A stretch of 12,940 nt of DNA from Faecalibacterium sp. (GTDB lineage: Bacteria > Bacillota > Clostridia > Oscillospirales > Ruminococcaceae), in contig JAFULE010000107.1 in assembly GCA_017483235.1 (NCBI GenBank), positions 1 through 12,940 of the forward strand, written 5' to 3'. Each line of letters opens with the position of its first letter. Within the stretch, counting starts at the first letter, position 1. The notes under the pieces are model-generated. The model searched no databases, was not told the origin of the DNA, and was given only the letters and a program-made list of their open reading frames with translations. Below are positions 7,410-12,940 of this stretch, piece by piece. The translations under genes and the position numbers were made by a program.

Positions 7410-8333
7410 TCAGTTCCAGCCTTTCATAAATTCCACAATGCTGTCCAGTTCCTGTTGTTTGGTACACAGGTAGTCATCCGCACCGCCCAGAATCTCTGCG
7501 TAAATGCTGCGCAGATCATAGTCGAAGGGGGCTGCGGCAAGCTGGTTGACAAAATCGTTTTTGCCGGTGACTGCGGCATACACCTCGGCGGCGGACACCG
7601 GCGGGGTGGTCAGGTTCAGGGTAGTAAGCCCGGCAGCCAGCGCGGTTTGAATATCATCCCACAGGCGGCGCAGGTCGTAATACTGATAGCGGCTGCGGCT
7701 GTCGGTAAAGCAGAGGGCATTGAAGGCACCCGCCGCAAACCACTGCCGCAGCGCAGCGGCATCCACTCTGCCGTTCAGCTTGTAAAAGCCATTGCCGGCG
7801 TCGGAATAGCCCTGCCGCACCAGTTCGCTCTTTGCGGCCAGTTCCTCGTACTTGGCCGGGCGCAGCATGGCCGGGGTGATGGTGTGCAGATCGTACAGAA
7901 AGTTCTTTTTCAGGCCCAGGCCGTACAGGGCAGGCAGCCGCACGATCAGCGCATCGGGGCGGTCCTCTCGTACCCACTGCTCCAGCTGCAGGCGGTTGGC
8001 GCCGTAAGCGGGCAGCCCATCGGCGGCAGGCAGATCGGCCTCGGTTTTGCCGCGGCTGTCGGCATACACACAGATGGAAGAGATCAGCACCAGCTGTTTG
8101 GGGTTCAGGTTGCGGATATTCTCCCGCGCGGTGCGCATGATGGCAAGGTCGGCTTCGGGGTCGGCATTGGCCAGAAACATGGCCGCCGGCACACCCGCAT
8201 ACACCACCAGATCATTGTTGGCACCAAAGCCCAGATGCACATCGGTGGAATGATACTGTCTGGTAAAATTGCCCTTGGCGGCAAGGTTGCCGCCCACAAA
8301 TCCGGTGCTTCCCACCAGTACGATCTCGCCCAT
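7410..8333 (-). CDS. NAD-dependent epimerase/dehydratase-like (extended SDR) protein
   Basis: A 307-residue protein of the extended short-chain dehydrogenase/epimerase type and first gene of the minus-strand operon. The cofactor motif GSTGFVGG (8-15) is intact, followed by the strand DLVVYAG (41-47) and LVLISSICVY (81-90), which carries the catalytic Ser region. The catalytic YxxxK is altered: Y110-G-A-N-R114, with Arg for Lys. RLPALYGLG (132-140) matches the substrate-domain junction of sugar nucleotide epimerases and reductases. Start ATG at 8333, preceded by GGGG (8343-8346) inside a purine-rich SD region. An in-frame ATG at 8357 would leave a leader of only about 9 nt from the predicted promoter and has no SD. 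Expected to act on a nucleotide-linked sugar in the cytoplasm; actual reaction unknown. Confidence 0.83.
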   Translation of the reverse strand: MGEIVLVGSTGFVGGNLAAKGNFTRQYHSTDVHLGFGANNDLVVYAGVPAAMFLANADPEADLAIMRTARENIRNLNPKQLVLISSICVYADSRGKTEADLPAADGLPAYGANRLQLEQWVREDRPDALIVRLPALYGLGLKKNFLYDLHTITPAMLRPAKYEELAAKSELVRQGYSDAGNGFYKLNGRVDAAALRQWFAAGAFNALCFTDSRSRYQYYDLRRLWDDIQTALAAGLTTLNLTTPPVSAAEVYAAVTGKNDFVNQLAAAPFDYDLRSIYAEILGGADDYLCTKQQELDSIVEFMKGWN

Positions 8334-8372
8334 GGCACACTTCCCCTTTTTACTCATACTAATACAATTTAC

Positions 8373-8401
8373 AGTATAGCCCAACCGGGCCAAAAAAGCA
8401 A
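8373..8401 (-). promoter_or_regulatory. Promoter of the minus-strand sugar/GT operon
   Basis: On the minus strand, TTGCTT (8401-8396) and TATACT (8378-8373) are separated by exactly 17 bp, close to the sigma-A consensus. Transcription would start near 8366, giving a leader of about 33 nt to the ATG at 8333 with its SD inside. This supports one transcript running through the following eight genes. Confidence 0.7.
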
Positions 8402-8429
8402 TGCAAACACCGGCGGCGGGCGGTTTTGC

Positions 8430-8444
8430 GCCGCATGCTGCGGC
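8430..8444. promoter_or_regulatory. Palindrome between divergent promoters (candidate operator)
   Basis: GCCGCA-TGC-TGCGGC is a perfect 6+3+6 inverted repeat centred at 8437. It lies between the -35 boxes of the two divergent promoters (8401 and 8464), where one bound regulator could affect both. No regulator gene is adjacent. In GC-rich DNA a repeat this size can occur by chance. Confidence 0.3.
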
Positions 8445-8463
8445 CTTAGTTTTGTTTCTGCTC

Positions 8464-8492
8464 TTGTATTTTCGGGCGGCAGAATTTACAAT
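8464..8492 (+). promoter_or_regulatory. Promoter of the plus-strand membrane glycosyltransferase gene
   Basis: TTGTAT (8464-8469) and TACAAT (8487-8492) are 17 bp apart, a good sigma-A promoter. Transcription would start near 8499, leaving a leader of about 38 nt before the ATG at 8537. It is divergent from the minus-strand operon promoter, with 62 bp between the two -35 boxes. Confidence 0.7.
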
Positions 8493-8536
8493 AAAACAAA
8501 CCCCTTTGCAACACCACAAAACAAGGAAGTGCGACC

Positions 8537-9946
8537 ATGAAAAACACACCCGCAGCCGCGCAGACCAAGCCCGGCTTCCACAAGGCCGACCTGCTGCTGA
8601 CGGTTCTGCTGTGCGCTTTGTTCTACTTTATCACCGGGCACGACGATCTGTTGGAAACCTCCAACCACGCCTGGCTTTTGCTGGAATGCATTGAGAAAGG
8701 GCAATTTCTGGACTATTACAATGTGGTGATGGCTCACCAGAATGCACTGTATTATGTAAACAACGCCCACTACAACATTCTGTGCTATCTGTTGTACGGG
8801 CTGTGGCAGCTGCCGCTGTATCTGATCCATCGGTTGGGCGGCATAGCCGTGGGGGAAATATTCCGGATGTTCTGGTGCAAAGCGGTGGGCGTGGCAGCCT
8901 TTGCAGCCAGCGCCGTGCTGCTGCACAAAATTGCACTCGAACTGGGCTGCAGCAAAAAGGATGCCCACTTTATCCCGCTGTATTTTGTGCTGGAACCCAT
9001 CGCCTTTTTTGCGGTGCTGGTGATGGGGCAGTACGATTCGCTTTGCCTGGTGTTTCTGCTGGCAGCGGTGCTGGCTTGGTTGCAGGGCCGCATGTGGCGC
9101 TTTGCACTGCTGGGCGGCGTGGCGCTGGTATTTAAGTTCTTCCCGCTGCTGTTGATTCTGCCCCTGCTGGTGCTGGCGGAAAAACGGCCGCTGCGCTGTG
9201 CCGCCTATGCGGCGGCTGGCTTCTGGCTGTATCTGCCCACCGCGCTGCTGTTCCGTGGCCGTACCGGTGACATGAGTGTATTCAATGATGAGGTCATCCA
9301 GCGTATTTTTGCTGCGCGGCTGCCCGGCGGCATCGACGATCTGCCCATTTACCTGATTCTGTATGCCTGCCTGCTGCTGGGCTGTTATTTGTACCGCCCT
9401 GCCGATAAGGCCGCCGCCCACCGGCTGATGCCCTGGCTGGGGCTGGCGGTGTACGGGCTGCTGTTTGTGTTTGTGGGCTGGCATCCCCAGTGGCTGCTGC
9501 TGCTTTCGCCCTTTGTGGTGCTGACCACCTTTGCCCAGAAGCAGCGTGCCCCATGGTTGTATCTGAACATCATTCTGTTTGCCGGCTTCTGGATGAGCAC
9601 CTGCTACAACTTCCCCGGCCAGCTGGAAAAGAACCTGTTTTACTGGGGCGCTCTGGGCGGCGTGCTGGGCACGCTGCTGGAGGGCGGCAACTCCTTCTCC
9701 TTCTTTTTGAACCTGATCCCCTACACCGCCCAGCTTGCGGCGGTGGCCTTTGCGGCGCCGCTGCTGGCATCGATCCTGTTTAAATTCCCGCTGCAGGGCA
9801 CAAGCCTTGGCGACCGGCTGACCGGCAGCGAGCCGCTGGCCAAAGCCCCCTCGGCACGGGTGATGCTGTTTGGCGGCTTTGCCGTATGTATTTTGGGCAT
9901 CTGGCTGGGCAGTGTACTGCTGACCCTTGCCGCACAGATTTTCTGA
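8537..9946 (+). CDS. GT-C/GT87-like membrane glycosyltransferase
   Basis: A 469-residue polytopic membrane protein with a hydrophobic N-terminal segment (about 18-34), then an acidic outside loop HDDLLETSNHAW (35-46), and about ten further membrane segments. VMGQYDSL (162-169) followed by LLAAVLAWLQGRMWRFALLGGVALVFKFFPLLLILPLL is the pattern of GT-C mannosyltransferase-like proteins (GT87, DUF2029 and PIG-M-like), which use polyprenyl-phosphate sugars at the outer face. The C-terminal hydrophilic patch LQGTSLGDRLTGSEPLAKAPS precedes a last membrane helix. Start ATG at 8537 with AAGGAAG (8523-8529) 7 nt upstream. It is transcribed alone, divergently from the sugar/GT operon, and ends at a strong terminator. 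I infer that it works with the products of that operon, perhaps with the other GT-C-like protein. Sugar and acceptor unknown. Confidence 0.75.
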   Translation: MKNTPAAAQTKPGFHKADLLLTVLLCALFYFITGHDDLLETSNHAWLLLECIEKGQFLDYYNVVMAHQNALYYVNNAHYNILCYLLYGLWQLPLYLIHRLGGIAVGEIFRMFWCKAVGVAAFAASAVLLHKIALELGCSKKDAHFIPLYFVLEPIAFFAVLVMGQYDSLCLVFLLAAVLAWLQGRMWRFALLGGVALVFKFFPLLLILPLLVLAEKRPLRCAAYAAAGFWLYLPTALLFRGRTGDMSVFNDEVIQRIFAARLPGGIDDLPIYLILYACLLLGCYLYRPADKAAAHRLMPWLGLAVYGLLFVFVGWHPQWLLLLSPFVVLTTFAQKQRAPWLYLNIILFAGFWMSTCYNFPGQLEKNLFYWGALGGVLGTLLEGGNSFSFFLNLIPYTAQLAAVAFAAPLLASILFKFPLQGTSLGDRLTGSEPLAKAPSARVMLFGGFAVCILGIWLGSVLLTLAAQIF

Positions 9947-9959
9947 TTTCGGGCACAAC

Positions 9960-9997
9960 AAAATCCCCCTGCCGCCCATCGGCGGCAGGGGGATTTT
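9960..9997. terminator. Bidirectional terminator, 17-bp perfect stem
   Basis: Positions 9960-9976 pair perfectly with 9981-9997 around a 4-nt loop CATC. The stem has a GC-rich core with AAAA/TTTT ends, giving a U-tract on either strand. It lies between two convergent genes, 13 nt after the stop of the plus-strand gene and 7 nt after that of the M23 gene on the minus strand, so it ends both. Confidence 0.92.
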
Positions 9998-10004
9998 GCA
10001 TTGT

Positions 10005-10772
10005 TCAGCCCATAAAATCGGCGGGATTCAGATATTTGCCAGCCCGTATAACTTCCAGATGGATGTGGCTTTCCAGCAAGCTTTCGCAGTCCACTGCAGC
10101 GGCGCTGCCCAGCTGCTGGCCAACCGTAACCACATCGCCCGGTTTTACGGTGTAATCGGTTACCCCGCACACCCGCCACACGGTGCCGTCGGCTTCGGTC
10201 AGGGCCACCACCCCGCCCCAGTTTCCGGTGCTGTCCGCCTGTGTGACCGTGCCGCTGACCGGGGCAAACACTGTTTCGCCTTTGGAGCAGGTGTAGTCGG
10301 CGCCGTTGTGGGTGCGCCAATCGCCCAGTGTCTGGTTATAAACCAGTTCATCCCCACTGAACGCGGTCAGCAAACGGCCGGTGACCGGCAAGGCGTACGA
10401 GGGCGCCGGCGCAGCGGCAGGCGCGGGCTGCTCGGGCGGCACAGACGAAGGTGCGGGCTGCAAACCAGACCCCGACGAGGACGCAGCAGGCTGCTGCGAG
10501 GCGGCAGGCGGTGTCTGCGGCACCCCCTCCATCTCGCCAGACACTCCAACCCCCGGTTCGGTCTGCCATTGTGTGTCCCCCTCCCATTCGTTTTCAAGGC
10601 CGGGGTAAGTTTCCAGCCCGGCGGTATCGGGCAGGCTTTCGGCCCCCAGCCCCTTTAATTGCTGCTGTACCGTGCGGATGGCCCATACGCCGGTTGCCGC
10701 CGCGCCCACCACGCAGGCCGCCAGCACCAGCACGAACCCTTTCTGCCGCAGAAAACCAAGTAGTTTGCTCAT
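10005..10772 (-). CDS. M23/LytM-domain membrane protein, SpoIIQ-like
   Basis: A 255-residue protein with a short cytoplasmic start, one membrane helix (about 12-32), a Pro/Ala/Ser/Gln-rich outside linker (about 50-127) and a C-terminal M23 (LytM) domain (about 128-255). The zinc-site residues are all present: H155 and D159 in WRTHNGADY and H236-x-H238 in SHIHLEV. The stretch DELVYNQTLGDWRTHNG resembles SpoIIQ, the forespore protein that pairs with SpoIIIAH to join mother cell and forespore; the single helix and length also fit. Start ATG at 10772 with GGAGAAG (10781-10787) 8 nt upstream; an upstream in-frame TTG at 10799 lacks support. Other possibility: a general cell-wall endopeptidase or its activator. 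Spo function is inferred; the M23 fold is firm. Single gene between two terminators. Confidence 0.8.
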   Translation of the reverse strand: MSKLLGFLRQKGFVLVLAACVVGAAATGVWAIRTVQQQLKGLGAESLPDTAGLETYPGLENEWEGDTQWQTEPGVGVSGEMEGVPQTPPAASQQPAASSSGSGLQPAPSSVPPEQPAPAAAPAPSYALPVTGRLLTAFSGDELVYNQTLGDWRTHNGADYTCSKGETVFAPVSGTVTQADSTGNWGGVVALTEADGTVWRVCGVTDYTVKPGDVVTVGQQLGSAAAVDCESLLESHIHLEVIRAGKYLNPADFMG

Positions 10773-10838
10773 TGTGTATACTTCTCCGTTTCCTTCCAAG
10801 ATTGGCGGGGGCGGCCCATCGTCCCTCCGCTTTGATGG

Positions 10839-10869
10839 TAGTTTGCGGCGGGCGACGGCGGTTTATTCA
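10839..10869 (-). promoter_or_regulatory. Possible forespore sigma (F/G-type) promoter of the M23 gene
   Basis: On the minus strand, TGAATA (10869-10864) is followed after 18 bp by CAAACTA (10845-10839), which differs at one base from the -10 CATACTA known for sigma-G in Bacillus. No good sigma-A promoter was seen in the same 165-nt gap. Transcription would start near 10832, with a leader of about 60 nt. It would fit a SpoIIQ role, but one short match is weak evidence. Confidence 0.42.
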
Positions 10870-10891
10870 CCCGGTGCGGCAAAACAGGCAC

Positions 10892-10919
10892 AAAAAAACG
10901 CCCCGTTTTTACCGGGGCG
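10892..10919 (-). terminator. Terminator after the NiaR-type gene
   Basis: CGCCCCG (10899-10905) pairs with CGGGGCG (10913-10919) around a 7-nt loop. On the minus strand the stem is followed by seven U (A 10892-10898). It lies about 20 nt after the stop at 10938 and separates this gene from the M23 gene. Confidence 0.88.
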
Positions 10920-10937
10920 GCAAAATATGCTGCAGGG

Positions 10938-11462
10938 TCACTCTTCTTTGCGATACAGAAGGCCGGCAGCCTGCAGTTCGGCCTCAATACGGCGGAAGGT
11001 TTCTTCGTCGGGGCAGCGCACCGTGTGCAGGTGCACCCCACCGGTCATGCGCAGCAGCAGACTGTCGGGGTCTTCGGCCGCACGCTGCAAAAAGGTGTTG
11101 GCATCGTAGCGGCTGGCGATGTGCAAGGTGCCGCTGATCTCACCGTACAGCGGGTTTTCGATACTGACTGTTTCCATGCTGCCGCCGTTGTCCACCACGA
11201 TGTACAGCTCTTTTTTCAGCTGCTCGGGGGTACTGTGGGCGCAGGCCACCAGCCCGGTATATCCCTTTTGGGCGGCATTGGCCACCACATAACCCCGGGG
11301 GGTGGCATCCACCCCAAAGCCGGCAGCCCGCAGCAAGGCAACATCCCCCACTACGATCTGACGCGATACCGAAAGCTGTGCCGCCAGCGCCGATGCACTG
11401 ATCGGCCCTTTGGCAGCCGCCAAAATTTTTTGAATTTCTTCCCGGCGCTGAGCTGCGTTCAT
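10938..11462 (-). CDS. niaR: NiaR-type transcriptional repressor (HTH + 3H domain)
   Basis: A 174-residue DNA-binding protein. Residues 1-60 form a winged helix-turn-helix of the HTH_11 type (ISASALAAQLSVSRQIVVGDVALLRAAG), and residues about 72-170 form the 3H domain. Its histidines are visible at H76, H114 (GTLHIASRYD) and H144/H146 (GGVHLHTV), residues thought to bind the metal and nicotinic acid ligand. Known members repress NAD biosynthesis and niacin uptake genes when niacin is plentiful. Start ATG at 11462, with AAAGGAG (11470-11476) 7 nt upstream. It has its own promoter and terminator, and no NAD or niacin transport genes are in view, so its targets lie elsewhere, possibly including itself. 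Good match in length and motifs. Confidence 0.88.
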   Translation of the reverse strand: MNAAQRREEIQKILAAAKGPISASALAAQLSVSRQIVVGDVALLRAAGFGVDATPRGYVVANAAQKGYTGLVACAHSTPEQLKKELYIVVDNGGSMETVSIENPLYGEISGTLHIASRYDANTFLQRAAEDPDSLLLRMTGGVHLHTVRCPDEETFRRIEAELQAAGLLYRKEE

Positions 11463-11498
11463 AGTATGGCTCCTTTGCAACAATGACACTTTTTTACC

Positions 11499-11527
11499 AT
11501 TGTACTGCATTTTGCACCCCGGTGCAA
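11499..11527 (-). promoter_or_regulatory. Promoter of the NiaR-type gene
   Basis: On the minus strand, TTGCAC (11527-11522) and TACAAT (11504-11499) are 17 bp apart. Transcription would start near 11492, with a leader of about 30 nt that includes the SD. The -35 is part of the palindrome listed separately. Confidence 0.72.
11512..11527. promoter_or_regulatory. Palindrome over the -35 of the NiaR-type gene (candidate operator)
   Basis: TTGCACC-CC-GGTGCAA is a perfect 7+2+7 inverted repeat whose right arm is the -35 box. Its place suggests repression, perhaps autorepression by the encoded regulator. A direct repeat CAATGACAC at 11481-11489 and 11557-11565 brackets the region and may be another element or chance. 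Confidence 0.45.
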
Positions 11528-11530
11528 GCC

Positions 11531-11556
11531 AAAACAGCCGCCCCAAAGGGCGGCTG
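11531..11556 (-). terminator. Terminator after the copper ATPase gene
   Basis: CAGCCGCCC (11535-11543) pairs perfectly with GGGCGGCTG (11548-11556) around a 4-nt loop; on the minus strand it is followed by TTTTGGCTT. It lies 23 nt after the stop at 11580 and just upstream of the next gene's promoter, so the ATPase gene ends here. Confidence 0.88.
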
Positions 11557-11579
11557 CAATGACACGAGGTAAAACCGGC

Positions 11580-11786
11580 TTATTCCACGCCGGGGCATTC
11601 GTAGCCGGCGTCCTTAACGGCAGCAGCCAGAACAGCGTCGTCCAGCCCTTCGCCCTGCACAACAGCATTCTTGTTTTCCAGGCTGACCTCCACTGCGGTC
11701 ACACCGGGCACTGCCTCCAGCGCCTTTTTCACATGAGCCACACAGTGGGGGCACATCATGCCAACAACATTCACGGTCTTTTTCAT
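11580..11786 (-). CDS. Possible free CopZ-like copper chaperone from an internal start in copA
   Basis: In the copA frame, ATG at 11786 begins a 68-residue segment that is by itself a complete HMA domain: GMMCPHC at 9-15 binds Cu(I), and the length and the ends fit free CopZ proteins almost exactly. A full SD, GGAGGT (11794-11799), stands 7 nt upstream inside the coding sequence for the linker. This would let ribosomes make a separate chaperone that hands copper to the pump, besides the fused form. Copper ATPase genes that yield a free chaperone are known (frameshifting in E. coli copA), but internal initiation here is inference. It may only be the trace of an old copA-copZ fusion. Confidence 0.5.
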   Translation of the reverse strand: MKKTVNVVGMMCPHCVAHVKKALEAVPGVTAVEVSLENKNAVVQGEGLDDAVLAAAVKDAGYECPGVE

Positions 11787-12940
11787 TGCGGTTACCTCCG
11801 GTTCTGTTTCAATCATTTCGGCAGCGGGGGCGGGTTGCTCCGGCTGCGGTTCAACGGGTTGGGTCAACGCCACCGGCTTTTTGCGGGCGGCATAGGCGGC
11901 GTCACGCTTGGGGCTGCGCACATCCAGCAGGTTCAGTCGCAGGGCGTTGGACACCACGCAGAAACTGGAAAGGCTCATGGCAGCAGCGCCGAACATGGGA
12001 TTCAGCTCCAGCCCAAACAGCGGAATGAGCGCACCGGCAGCCAGCGGGATGCCGATGCAGTTGTAGAAGAAGGCCCAGAACAGGTTCTGGTGGATGGTGC
12101 GCACACACCCACGGGACAATCGGATGGCGGCCACCACATCGCTGAGGGTAGATTTCATCAGCACCACATCGGCGGCATCCAGCGCCACGTCGGCACCGGC
12201 GCCGATGGCCACACCCAGATCGGCTCGGGTAAGGGCAGGCGCATCGTTGATGCCGTCGCCCACCATGGCCACCTTGCCAAATTGCTGCAGGCGGCGCACC
12301 TCGGCTTCCTTGCCGTCGGGCAGAACATCCGATACGATCTCTTCGGGCTGCAGCCCCACCTCTTTGCCGATGGCTGCGGCAGTGCGGGCGTTGTCGCCGG
12401 TCAGCATTACCACCTGCACGCCCATACCCTTCAGCTCGGCAATGGCCTGAGCACTGTCGGCCTTGACCACGTCAGCCACCGCCACAATGCCGAACATCCG
12501 GTCGCCCGCGCCAAAGTACAGCGGGGTTTTGCCCTCGGCGGCCAGCCGCTTGCCCTCGGCCTCCAGCTCTTTGGTCAGCAGGCCGCGGCCCCGCATCAGG
12601 GCGGCGTTGCCGCCCACCGCATCATGCTCGCCCAGTTTGCCGGCCACACCATGGCCCGGCAGGGCGCGGAAGTTTTCCACTCCGGGGTACTGCAGGTGCA
12701 TGCTGCGCACCCTGTCGATGACCGCCCGGGCCAGCGGATGCTCGCTTTTTTCTTCCAGACAGGCAGCCAGAACCAGCAGCTGCTGCTCGGTAATGCCCGG
12801 GGCGCAGACCAGATCGGTAACGCTGGGCTTGCCCTCGGTACCGGTGCCGGTTTTGTCCAGCACCACGATATCGGTTTTGCCCGCCTGCTCCAGTGCGGCG
12901 GCGGTTTTGAACAGAATGCCGTTTTTAGCGCCCACACCGC
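11580..12940 (-). CDS. copA: Cu(I)-exporting P-type ATPase, C-terminal part, with C-terminal HMA domain
   Basis: Pumps Cu(I) out of the cytoplasm using ATP. The 452 visible residues begin just before the phosphorylation site; the N-terminal part, including the CPC membrane motif, lies beyond the window edge and the frame is open to it. Visible in order: GAKNGILFK, DKTGTGTEGKP (phosphorylated Asp encoded at 12855-12857; the residue after DKTGT is Gly instead of the usual Ile or Leu), SEHPLA (nucleotide site), MLTGDNARTA, VGDGINDAPAL, then the last two membrane helices with YN and MSLSS residues typical of Cu(I) pumps. After a Lys/Pro/Glu-rich linker the protein ends in an HMA domain with GMMCPHC. 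HMA domains are more often N-terminal. The last domain also has its own internal start (separate entry). Terminator follows; promoter not in window. Confidence 0.94.
   Translation of the reverse strand, partial: GVGAKNGILFKTAAALEQAGKTDIVVLDKTGTGTEGKPSVTDLVCAPGITEQQLLVLAACLEEKSEHPLARAVIDRVRSMHLQYPGVENFRALPGHGVAGKLGEHDAVGGNAALMRGRGLLTKELEAEGKRLAAEGKTPLYFGAGDRMFGIVAVADVVKADSAQAIAELKGMGVQVVMLTGDNARTAAAIGKEVGLQPEEIVSDVLPDGKEAEVRRLQQFGKVAMVGDGINDAPALTRADLGVAIGAGADVALDAADVVLMKSTLSDVVAAIRLSRGCVRTIHQNLFWAFFYNCIGIPLAAGALIPLFGLELNPMFGAAAMSLSSFCVVSNALRLNLLDVRSPKRDAAYAARKKPVALTQPVEPQPEQPAPAAEMIETEPEVTAMKKTVNVVGMMCPHCVAHVKKALEAVPGVTAVEVSLENKNAVVQGEGLDDAVLAAAVKDAGYECPGVE
11794..11799 (-). promoter_or_regulatory. 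Internal Shine-Dalgarno GGAGGT inside copA
   Basis: GGAGGT on the minus strand with 7-nt spacing to an in-frame ATG, as strong as the best sites of the true gene starts here. It encodes Glu-Val in the linker, so no codon demand for this exact sequence is evident. Confidence 0.6.

Noticed and set aside
8334..8549. Longer N-terminus for the epimerase-like gene
   Set aside because: It would run through both divergent promoters and the start of the opposite gene; the NAD motif begins right after ATG at 8333, which has an SD.
8486..9979. 497-codon minus-strand open frame opposite the plus-strand GT-C-like gene
   Set aside because: Gln/His-rich with no recognisable domain, while the plus strand has a promoter, SD, coherent membrane topology and terminator.
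10451..11137. Plus-strand open frame spanning the M23 and NiaR-type genes
   Set aside because: It crosses a terminator and the promoter region of the M23 gene, and is Arg/Pro/Ala-rich with no motif.
11463..11546. Longer N-terminus for the NiaR-type regulator
   Set aside because: The region holds its promoter, palindrome and the previous terminator; ATG at 11462 has a strong SD.

Overview
The window is GC-rich, gene-dense bacterial chromosome with strong Shine-Dalgarno (SD) sites (AAAGGAG/GGAGG), sigma-A type promoters and clostridial neighbourhoods: an HI0933/BaiN-type flavoprotein next to cmk, a NiaR-type repressor and a SpoIIQ-like M23 protein. I infer a high-GC member of the Oscillospiraceae/Ruminococcaceae (Faecalibacterium, Gemmiger or Subdoligranulum-like). 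The genus is a guess from style, not a match.

Left part (1-8333, minus strand): one dense run of eight genes read from 8333 down to the window edge. A good promoter (TTGCTT, 17 bp, TATACT) sits in front. The order of transcription is NAD-dependent epimerase-like protein, TIM-barrel sugar isomerase/epimerase, soluble family 2 glycosyltransferase, FAD-dependent oxidoreductase with a cysteine cluster, membrane-anchored family 2 glycosyltransferase, large GT-C-like membrane protein, HI0933-family flavoprotein, cytidylate kinase (cut by the window edge). Gaps are -8 to +56 nt. The first six look like a small pathway that makes or alters a sugar, links it to a lipid carrier and transfers it outside the membrane. 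The last two are housekeeping genes.

Middle (8334-10004): a 203-bp divergent promoter region with a palindrome between the two promoters, then a plus-strand GT-C-like membrane protein that probably belongs to the same pathway. A perfect 17-bp bidirectional terminator follows.

Right part (10005-12940, minus strand): an M23/SpoIIQ-like protein with a possible forespore-type promoter, a NiaR-type regulator with its own promoter and a palindrome over the -35, and the C-terminal part of a Cu(I) P-type ATPase. The ATPase ends in a heavy-metal-associated (HMA) domain, and a well-placed internal SD and ATG could let that domain also be made as a free CopZ-like chaperone.

The strongest candidates for something undescribed are the sugar/glycosyltransferase cluster with its divergent partner and the internal start inside copA. 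No RNA genes, CRISPR arrays, insertion sequences or attachment sites were seen. No gene-free stretch exceeds about 205 bases.
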